Positions 58,280 to 64,000 of a stretch of 64,000 nt of DNA are shown here, piece by piece. The notes beneath the pieces are model-generated. The model did no database searches, was not told the DNA's origin, and was given only the letters and a program-made list of their open reading frames with translations. Made by a program: the position numbers and the translations under genes. How positions within the stretch are numbered: the first letter of the stretch is position 1; every line of letters begins with the position of its first letter. This DNA is from Armatimonadetes bacterium UBA5352 (GTDB lineage Bacteria > Armatimonadota > Zipacnadia > Zipacnadales > UBA5352). The stretch spans positions 28,801 to 92,800 of the forward strand of contig DHPY01000075.1 of assembly GCA_002411015.1 (NCBI GenBank), in the 5' to 3' direction.

Positions 58280-60916
58280 TCAGCCTCCAAGCTGCGCCGC
58301 AAGGACCTCCGGCGCGGCCGCAACAGCATCGCTCAGCTTCGCCAGATCGCCGCCGCCCGCCTGGGCAAAGTGCGGCGCTCCGCCGCCTCCGCCGCCCGCA
58401 CGCTGCGCGATCTCCTTGATGAGATTGCCGGCGTGGCCGCCGCGGCCGATGATGTCTTTCGACACCTTCGCCACCAGCGCAACGCCGCCCGCGTCTCCGC
58501 CGAGGACCGCGACGCCGCTGCCAAGCCGCTCCACGATCTCGTCGGCGAGGCTCTTCAGCGCCTCGCGGTCGGCGCCGGCGATTGTGCTGGCGACCAGCTT
58601 CACGCCCGCAACCTCCACCGCGCCCGCGACGAGGTCGGGCACATTGATCGCCGCCGACATCTGCCGCGCCTGCTCGACCTCGCGCTCAAGCTCGCGAATG
58701 CGCTGCCGCTGCGCCTCGATGCGCTCGGCGATCTCCTCACCAGGGCAGTTCAGCTCCCGCGAGAGCGCCTGCAGCCGCTCATCGGCGTCACGCGAGTGAC
58801 GCACCGCCGCGAGGCCCGCGACCGCCTCGATGCGGCGCGTCCCGGCGGCCACCGAACTCTCCGCCAGCACGCGCAGGGAGCCGATCTCGCCGGTGCGGCA
58901 GGCGTGGATGCCGCCGCACAGTTCGAAGCTCTCGCCGCCGACACGCACCGTGCGGACGGTCTGGCCATACTTCTCATCGAACAGCGCGACAGCGCCGGAT
59001 TCCCGGGCCTCGTCGAGGTCCATGAACTGCACGTCCACCGGCAGATCCTCGAGGATCCAGCGGTTCACCTGCTCCTCGACCTGCACCAGCGCGTCGCGAT
59101 CGATCGCCTGGTGGTGGGAGAAGTCGAAGCGCAGCCGCTCCGGGCCAACCAGCGATCCCGCCTGCTTCACATGGCCGCCGACGATCTGCCGGAGCGCCGC
59201 GTGCAGCAGGTGCGTGGCGGTGTGATGCCTCCGGGTCGCGTCGCGCCGGTCACTGTCCACGGAGGCGGTCACCGCGTCACCAATGTTCACCGTACCCTCA
59301 AGCAGCCGCCCCGTGTGCGCGACGGCCTCGCCCAGCGGCTGCGTGTCAGTCACCTCGAAGCGGAAGCCCTCGCCGGTGATGACGCCCTGGTCGCCGACCT
59401 GCCCGCCGCGCTCGGCGTAGAAGGGTGTGCGATCCAGCACCAATGCGCCCTCGGTGCCCTCGGAGAGGCTCTCGGCAAGCTCGCCCTCGACCACGATCGC
59501 CTGCACGTTCGCGCGGATGACCGTCTCATCGTAGCCCGCGAACTCCGTCGGCTGGAGTTGCGTCGCCACCGTCGAGCCGCCATGGATGGAGAGGCCGGTC
59601 ACGGCCGCTCGCGAGCGCTCCCGCTGCCGCGCCATCGCGGCCTCAAAGCCCTCCATGTCCACCGTCAGCCCGTGCTCCGAGGCGATCTCCACGGTCATCT
59701 CGCGCGGGAGGCCGAAGGTGTCGTAGAGCCTGAAGGCCTCATCGCCGGGGATCTCCGTCGAGCCCTTCGCCTGCAGGACCTCGATCATCCCGCCAATGCG
59801 CTCCATGCCCTGCGCGAGGGTGGAGGCGAACTGCTCCTCCTCAGCCTTCACAACGCCGACGGAGAACTCCTGCCGGGTGTGCAGCTCAGGGTAGGCCTGC
59901 CCCATCACATCCGCGACCGCGGGCAGCACCTTGTGCATGAACGGCCCATCGGCGCCGAGTTCCAGCCCGAAGCGGTAGGCCCGGCGCAGGAACCTGCGCA
60001 GGACGTAGCCCGCGCCCTCGTTGGTGGGCGCCACGCCATCCGCCGTGAGCATTGCGGCGCCACGGGCGTGATCGCAGATGACGCGCAGCGCGACGTCCGT
60101 CTCCGGATCCTGCCCGTAGCTCAGTTCGCGGCCCCAGTCCGTCCGCGCGATCTGGATCGTGCGCTGGATGATCTGCCACATCTCGTCGGTCTCAGTGCTG
60201 TACTGCTTGCCCTGCAGGATCATCGCAAGGCGCTCGAAGCCCATGCCGGTATCCACACCGGGCGCGGGAAGCTCGCTGAGCGTCCCGTCAACGGCCTCGG
60301 TGTACATCTGAAAGACCACGTTCCACAGCTCCACGAAGCGCGAGCAGTCGCAGGCCGGTGAGCAGTCCGGCCGGCCGCAGCCGACCTCCGGGCCGTTGTC
60401 GAGGTGTATCTCGGTGCACGGGCCGCAGGGGCCCTCCCAGCGCTCCTCCGGCCACCAGTTCTCGCCGCGGCCGAGGCGCACGATCCGCTCGATCGGCACG
60501 CCGATGTGCTTGTTCCAGATCGCCTCGGCCTGATCGTCATCGGTGTAGACCGTGATCCAGAGCCGGTCGGTCGGGATCTGCAGGACATCCACCACGTACT
60601 CCCAGGCGAACTCGATCGCCTCGCGCTTGAAGTAGTCGCCGAAGGAGAAGTTGCCGAGCATCTCAAAGAAGGTGTGATGCGTTGGGGAGCGGCCGACGCG
60701 CTCGAGGTCGCCCATGCGCGCGCACTTCTGATTGGTCGCCACGCGCGCGGCGGGCGGCCTCTCCTCGCCACGGAATGCGCCGATGAAGGGCTGCATCCCC
60801 GCCACGGTGAAGAGCGTGGTCGGATCGTCGGTCACAAGTGGCGCGGAGGGCAGGATCAGGTGCCCTCGCTCCTCAAAGTATCCCAGGAAGCTATCGCGGA
60901 TCTGCTGGCACTTCAT
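58280..60916 (-). CDS. alaS: Alanyl-tRNA synthetase
   Basis: The full-length 878-residue class II synthetase charges tRNA-Ala. The N-terminal aminoacylation domain includes LFTVAGMQPFIGAFRG and GRSPTHHTFFEMLGNFSFGD. The editing domain has the zinc site THLLHAALR (HxxxH) and CGGIHACRTGEIG. A coiled coil (EEIAERIEAQRQRIRELERE) and a C-terminal Ala/Gly-rich C-Ala domain (GGGGGAPHFAQAGGGDLAKL) follow. The ATG at 60916 has GGGAGAGG nine bases upstream. A hairpin separates it from the sigma-factor gene, so it may have its own promoter. Confidence 0.97.
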   Translation of the reverse strand: MKCQQIRDSFLGYFEERGHLILPSAPLVTDDPTTLFTVAGMQPFIGAFRGEERPPAARVATNQKCARMGDLERVGRSPTHHTFFEMLGNFSFGDYFKREAIEFAWEYVVDVLQIPTDRLWITVYTDDDQAEAIWNKHIGVPIERIVRLGRGENWWPEERWEGPCGPCTEIHLDNGPEVGCGRPDCSPACDCSRFVELWNVVFQMYTEAVDGTLSELPAPGVDTGMGFERLAMILQGKQYSTETDEMWQIIQRTIQIARTDWGRELSYGQDPETDVALRVICDHARGAAMLTADGVAPTNEGAGYVLRRFLRRAYRFGLELGADGPFMHKVLPAVADVMGQAYPELHTRQEFSVGVVKAEEEQFASTLAQGMERIGGMIEVLQAKGSTEIPGDEAFRLYDTFGLPREMTVEIASEHGLTVDMEGFEAAMARQRERSRAAVTGLSIHGGSTVATQLQPTEFAGYDETVIRANVQAIVVEGELAESLSEGTEGALVLDRTPFYAERGGQVGDQGVITGEGFRFEVTDTQPLGEAVAHTGRLLEGTVNIGDAVTASVDSDRRDATRRHHTATHLLHAALRQIVGGHVKQAGSLVGPERLRFDFSHHQAIDRDALVQVEEQVNRWILEDLPVDVQFMDLDEARESGAVALFDEKYGQTVRTVRVGGESFELCGGIHACRTGEIGSLRVLAESSVAAGTRRIEAVAGLAAVRHSRDADERLQALSRELNCPGEEIAERIEAQRQRIRELEREVEQARQMSAAINVPDLVAGAVEVAGVKLVASTIAGADREALKSLADEIVERLGSGVAVLGGDAGGVALVAKVSKDIIGRGGHAGNLIKEIAQRAGGGGGGAPHFAQAGGGDLAKLSDAVAAAPEVLAAQLGG

Positions 60917-60973
60917 CGTCGTGAACCTCTCCCGAGTGTGCGCTTGCTGATCGGAGTGCCTGAATATGTGCGG

Positions 60974-60994
60974 CCCGCGCCCGAAGGACGCGGG
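60974..60994 (-). terminator. Hairpin between sigma-factor gene and alaS
   Basis: CCCGCG/CGCGGG arms with a 9-nt loop, about 30 bp after the sigma-factor stop and 58 bp before the alaS start. It may be a weak terminator or attenuator; there is no T-run. Confidence 0.4.
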
Positions 60995-61023
60995 TCCATG
61001 ATGGTCCCGTGCGGCGGCTCTCG

Positions 61024-61779
61024 CTACTTCGCCTGACCCCCGCTCATGATCTCCCGCAACTGCTCGATCGCCTTGCGTTGGAGGCGCGAGACGTGCATCT
61101 GCGAGATCCCGAGGCGGTCGGCGACCTGCTGCTGCGACATGTCGTGGAAGTAGCGCAGGGCGATGATCACCCGCTGCCTCGGGGTGAGCTGCTCGAGCGC
61201 CCAGGACAGCTCCCCACGGTCCTCCAGAAGCTCCAGTGCCGGATCCTCTTCACCCGTGCGATCCGCGACCGACGGCCCCTCGTCGTCGCCGGTGCTCTCC
61301 TGGAGGCTGGCGAGTTCATACTGGTTGGCGACTTCGACCGCCTCGATGACGGCTTCCTCTGAGACGCTCATTGAAGATGCGAGTTCGGAGTAGGTGGGCG
61401 AGCGACCGAGGGTCCGCGTGAGGTCCTCACGCACCTCGCGCACCCGCAGACTCAACTCCTGCACCCGGCGCGGCACCCGCATCCCCCACGTGGCATCGCG
61501 GAAGTAGCGCCGCAGCTCGCCGCGGATGGTGGGCACCGCGAAGGTCGCGAACTTCGTGCCGCGCTCAGGGTCGAAGCGATCCACCGCGTTCACGAGGCCG
61601 ATATGTCCCACCCCGATGAGGTCTCCGTAGGGGACGCCCGCGTCGCGGTAGGAGTTCGCGACGTGCCTGACCAGCCCCTCATGGCGCTCGATCAGGTGAG
61701 CCCGCAGCTCAGGATCGTTCGTCTTCCGGAGGAGGCGGAATAGCTCGTTTGTGGAAAGCGCGGCCCACCGCTCGCTCAT
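61024..61779 (-). CDS. SigB/SigF-type alternative sigma factor
   Basis: The 251-residue sigma-70-family protein has region 2 (LIGVGHIGLVNAVDRFDPER followed by TKFATFAVPTIRGELRRYFRD), region 3 (VQELSLRVREVREDLTRTLG) and a region 4 helix-turn-helix (QQQVADRLGISQMHVSRLQR). The motif order and short region 1 are those of the general-stress/sporulation group (SigB/SigF/SigG). It lies 4 bp behind rsbW, so it is presumably sequestered by that anti-sigma factor and released by the RsbV homologue. Confidence 0.93.
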   Translation of the reverse strand: MSERWAALSTNELFRLLRKTNDPELRAHLIERHEGLVRHVANSYRDAGVPYGDLIGVGHIGLVNAVDRFDPERGTKFATFAVPTIRGELRRYFRDATWGMRVPRRVQELSLRVREVREDLTRTLGRSPTYSELASSMSVSEEAVIEAVEVANQYELASLQESTGDDEGPSVADRTGEEDPALELLEDRGELSWALEQLTPRQRVIIALRYFHDMSQQQVADRLGISQMHVSRLQRKAIEQLREIMSGGQAK

Positions 61780-61783
61780 GCCC

Positions 61784-62218
61784 TCACCTGGTAGCGCGCT
61801 TGACCATGATGACCCGGGTGCCGCTGCCCGGGGCGCTCTCCACGCGGAAGGAGTCGGTCAGTTCCTTCATCAGCCCGAAACCCAGGCCGCCCTCGCCGTC
61901 GAGGCTGTTGCGCTTCGAGCGCTCCAGCTCCTGGGGGTCGAAGCCGCGCCCCTGGTCCTCGACTTCGACAGTCATCTCGCCCTTCCCCGCGCTCATGCGC
62001 AGGTTGATGACGCGGTCAGCCGGCCTCACGTCTTCCCCGAATGCGTGGTTGATGACGTTGGTGCAGGCCTCGGCCACCGCCACCTTCAAGTCCTCGATGT
62101 CATCCACGGTCAGCTCCGCGCGAAGACCCACCCCGCTCGTGGCGAGGCGCGCGACCAGCAGGTACTCTGGCCTGCTCGGAAGCACGATCTTGACCGTCCC
62201 TGCGTCCCTATCTGGCAT
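61784..62218 (-). CDS. rsbW: RsbW/SpoIIAB-type anti-sigma factor (HATPase kinase)
   Basis: The 144-residue GHKL-fold kinase has the N box AVAEACTNVINHAFG, the G1 box VEDQGRGFDPQEL and the G2 region GLGFGLMKELTDSF. It would bind the downstream sigma factor and phosphorylate RsbV at its serine. The ATG at 62218 lies within the end of rsbV (11-base overlap). The rsbV-rsbW-sigma order matches the spoIIA and sigB operons. Input phosphatases are not in the window. Confidence 0.92.
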   Translation of the reverse strand: MPDRDAGTVKIVLPSRPEYLLVARLATSGVGLRAELTVDDIEDLKVAVAEACTNVINHAFGEDVRPADRVINLRMSAGKGEMTVEVEDQGRGFDPQELERSKRNSLDGEGGLGFGLMKELTDSFRVESAPGSGTRVIMVKRATR

Positions 62219-62603
62219 CTGAGGTCGCCTCCTCGCCGGAGTCGGCCGCGTGCGCTTCGCACAGCTCAGCCAGGCGCGCAGTAGCCGCCTCGACGTCGGC
62301 AACAACGTTCAGGATCTCCTGCGTGCCCGAGATCTGGAAGATCCGCAGCAGGTTCTTCCGCGCGCAGGCAACGGAGAGGTCGCCACCAGCCTGGCGGCAC
62401 TGCTTCGCGGTCCCGACCAGTATCCCCAGCCCGGTGCTGTCAAGATACGTGAGCTCGGTGAGGTCGGCGACTATCCATCGCCTGCCCTGCTCCACAAGAG
62501 CGGTGAGCGCATCGCGCAACTCGGGGGCCGTATAGGCGTCAAGCTCCCCTGACGCCCGGCAGATAGCCGTCTTCTCATCAACATCCCTGGTCTGGATCCT
62601 CAC
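62208..62603 (-). CDS. rsbV: RsbV/SpoIIAA-type anti-anti-sigma factor (STAS domain)
   Basis: The 131-residue STAS-domain protein has the phosphorylatable serine in ELTYLDSTGLGILVG. CRASGELDAYTAPELRDAL is the family's opening strand and helix. When unphosphorylated it binds RsbW and frees the sigma factor. I chose the GTG at 62603, which has AGGAGGG six bases upstream; the ATG at 62621 is the alternative. It overlaps the 3' end of rarA by 26 bases, so the replication and stress genes are read as one run. Confidence 0.9.
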   Translation of the reverse strand: MRIQTRDVDEKTAICRASGELDAYTAPELRDALTALVEQGRRWIVADLTELTYLDSTGLGILVGTAKQCRQAGGDLSVACARKNLLRIFQISGTQEILNVVADVEAATARLAELCEAHAADSGEEATSDAR

Positions 62604-63978
62604 GCTCTCGCCCTCCTGCATCGTTCTCAGCTCCCGGCCCGCCCGCCTCCGCTGCCTCGCCGCCACCTCTCAGCGCCCGCAACTCCTCCAGCCGCCCCGC
62701 AATCCGCCTCTCAAGAGGCGTCAGCCCCGGCTGGTAATACTCCCGCGGCTCCATTCCCGGCGGCCAGTAGCTCTGGCGCACCCATCCCCCCGGGTGATCG
62801 TGCGGATAGAGGTACTTCGCACTCCGGTCGGCGCCCGGCCGCGGGCCGCCCGCCAGATGATCCGGCACGCCACGCCCGCCCTCCCGCCTGACATCCTCAC
62901 GCGCAGCCGCGATCGCCTTGTACGCCCTGTTGCTCTTCGGCGCTACCGCGAGGTAGACCGTCGCCTCAGCCAGTGGAATCTGTCCCTCCGGCAATCCGAC
63001 GTATTCTACCGCATCAGCGGCGGCCACGGCAAGTCTGAGCGCACTCGGGTCGGCGAGACCGATATCCTCCGCCGCGGCGATGACCAGCCGGCGCGCGATG
63101 AACCGCGGGTCCTCCCCGCCCTCCAGCATCCTCGCGAGCCAGTAGATCGCGGCGTCCGGATCGGAGCCGCGTATGCTCTTGATGAAGGCCGAGATCGTGT
63201 CGTAGTGCGCGTCGCCCGCGCGGTCGTAGGCCTGCACGGGCCGGTCCAGCGCCGCTTTCGCCTGCTCCATCGTCACAAGGCGCGCGCCGGATTCATCTTC
63301 AGGAGCGCTCTGCACCGCCACCTCGAGCGCGCTGAGGGCCAGGCGTGCGTCGCCGCCCGCCGACCGGGCGATGTACGCGACAACCTCATCCGGAGCCTCG
63401 GGCTGCAGCGCCGCCAGTCCACGCTGCTCATCGGCCAGCGCGCGGCGCACAAGCTCCTCCAGCGCCTGCGGAGTGAGTGGCTTGAGCGTCACGAGGCGGC
63501 AGCGCGACAGCAGCGGGGTGATGATGGAGAAGAACGGGTTCTCCGTGGTCGCGCCGATCAGGGTGAAGGTGCCGTCCTCCACGTGCGGGAGCAGGTAGTC
63601 CTGCTGGGCCTTGTTCAGGCGATGGATCTCGTCGAGGAAGACGATCGTGCCGGCGTCGTGGAGGCTCTTGCGCTCGCGGGCGGCGACAGCGGCCTCGCGG
63701 ATATCCTTCACGCCCGCCTCGACCGCCGAGAGTTGCACGATGTGCGAGCTTGTCCGGGAGGCGATGATGCGCGCGAGTGTGGTCTTCCCGGTGCCTGCGG
63801 GGCCGACGAGGATCAGCGATGGGAGGCGGTCTGCCTGGAGCGCGCGCCGGAGCATCGAGCCCTCGCGCAGCACCTCCTCCTGCCCCACCATCTCATCGAG
63901 ATCGCGCGGGCGCATGCGCGCCGCCAGCGGAGCGCTGGGGTCGAGACGCCGGCTGTTGTCGAAGAGACTCTCGGCCAT
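62578..63978 (-). CDS. rarA: Replication-associated recombination protein RarA (MgsA)
   Basis: The 466-residue AAA+ clamp-loader-like ATPase opens MRPRDLDEMVGQEEVL and has Walker A VGPAGTGKTTLARIIA, Walker B TIVFLDEIHRLNKAQQD, sensor 1 LIGATTENPFFSI and the RarA-typical SRCRLVTLKPL. The C-terminal MgsA tetramerisation part ends in KYLYPHDHPGGWV and YYQPGLTPLERRI. It acts at stalled forks with SSB. The ATG at 63978 is 22 bases from the window edge, so nothing upstream is seen. Its stop lies within rsbV. Confidence 0.95.
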   Translation of the reverse strand: MAESLFDNSRRLDPSAPLAARMRPRDLDEMVGQEEVLREGSMLRRALQADRLPSLILVGPAGTGKTTLARIIASRTSSHIVQLSAVEAGVKDIREAAVAARERKSLHDAGTIVFLDEIHRLNKAQQDYLLPHVEDGTFTLIGATTENPFFSIITPLLSRCRLVTLKPLTPQALEELVRRALADEQRGLAALQPEAPDEVVAYIARSAGGDARLALSALEVAVQSAPEDESGARLVTMEQAKAALDRPVQAYDRAGDAHYDTISAFIKSIRGSDPDAAIYWLARMLEGGEDPRFIARRLVIAAAEDIGLADPSALRLAVAAADAVEYVGLPEGQIPLAEATVYLAVAPKSNRAYKAIAAAREDVRREGGRGVPDHLAGGPRPGADRSAKYLYPHDHPGGWVRQSYWPPGMEPREYYQPGLTPLERRIAGRLEELRALRGGGEAAEAGGPGAENDAGGREREDPDQGC

Positions 63979-64000
63979 CTCGCGCCGCCACGGTGTCGGT

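Noticed and set aside
57971..60361. A 796-codon open frame antisense to alaS
   Set aside because: alaS on the other strand is complete with all motifs; the antisense product has no recognisable domain.
60917..61023. T-box-like leader before alaS
   Set aside because: The region has a CCCGCG/CGCGGG hairpin with a TTCGG-like loop, but it is only 107 bp, too short for a T-box stem I, and the conserved T-box sequence is not visible.
1..64000. CRISPR arrays, tRNA genes, rRNA genes and insertion sequences
   Set aside because: No regularly spaced repeats, tRNA-like cloverleaf ends, rRNA landmarks, transposase motifs or flanking target duplications were seen.

Overview
The window is about two-thirds GC, densely coding, and has no rRNA, tRNA, CRISPR array or recognisable IS element. 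It probably comes from an uncultured, free-living polysaccharide degrader. Many long secreted carbohydrate-active proteins, DUF6785 and DUF4838 proteins, a baeRF protein and an rsbV-rsbW-sigma cascade fit the Armatimonadota best, with planctomycete-like bacteria as the alternative. The alaS-ruvX-mltG and yqeG-aroE gene order resembles Firmicutes and other Terrabacteria. This placement is inference from gene content; no marker tree could be built.

Layout. 1-9 kb: the 3' end of lon, a baeRF-like gene, an MsbA-type ABC exporter, a DUF6785 membrane protein followed by a purine nucleoside phosphorylase, a collapsed sugar-isomerase pseudogene, a HAD phosphatase and an orphan BlaI-type repressor with a clear promoter/operator. 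9-15.5 kb: a Gfo/Idh/MocA oxidoreductase, a giant LamG/exo-rhamnogalacturonan-lyase-like protein and a QueG-like Fe-S reductase. 15.5-17.1 kb: a three-gene cassette of visibly lower GC that ends in a HEPN-type protein. 17.4-31.5 kb: secreted glycosidase-like proteins, an HpcH/HpaI aldolase, two tandem sulfatase-fold enzymes lacking the formylglycine cysteine, an MFS transporter and a PL22-like beta-propeller. 31.6-37.1 kb: an Eis-like acetyltransferase, MarC, a GH20 enzyme, a RimJ-type acetyltransferase and an alkaline phosphatase. 37.2-41.1 kb: a zinc-ribbon / PH-like / zinc-ribbon cluster and a GH63-like glucosidase. 41.2-41.8 kb: a broken AbiEi-like gene inside repeated GTTGC/GCAAC operator sequences. 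41.9-53.7 kb: a DUF4838 protein, a GH3 enzyme, a solitary HsdR-N-type nuclease, a ferredoxin, a GH29 fucosidase, a DUF2780 protein and a PL11 rhamnogalacturonan lyase. 53.8-64 kb: an almost continuous minus-strand housekeeping run (rarA, rsbV, rsbW, sigma factor, alaS, ruvX, mltG, yqeG, aroE, isomerase, thioredoxin).

How the genes work together. The PL11 lyase, the exo-lyase-like protein, the PL22-like propeller, the fucosidase, the GH20 and GH3 hexosaminidases and several GH-like secreted proteins point to breakdown of plant or algal heteropolysaccharide, perhaps rhamnogalacturonan. MFS and DUF6785 transporters, sugar isomerases, the Gfo/Idh/MocA enzyme and the keto-acid aldolase would serve uptake and intracellular catabolism. 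No SusC/SusD or TonB receptor is visible. Intergenic regions are short: none exceeds 300 bp. Three convergent gene junctions carry a shared family of C-rich direct repeats, two of them next to small REP-like palindromes and two next to strong hairpins.
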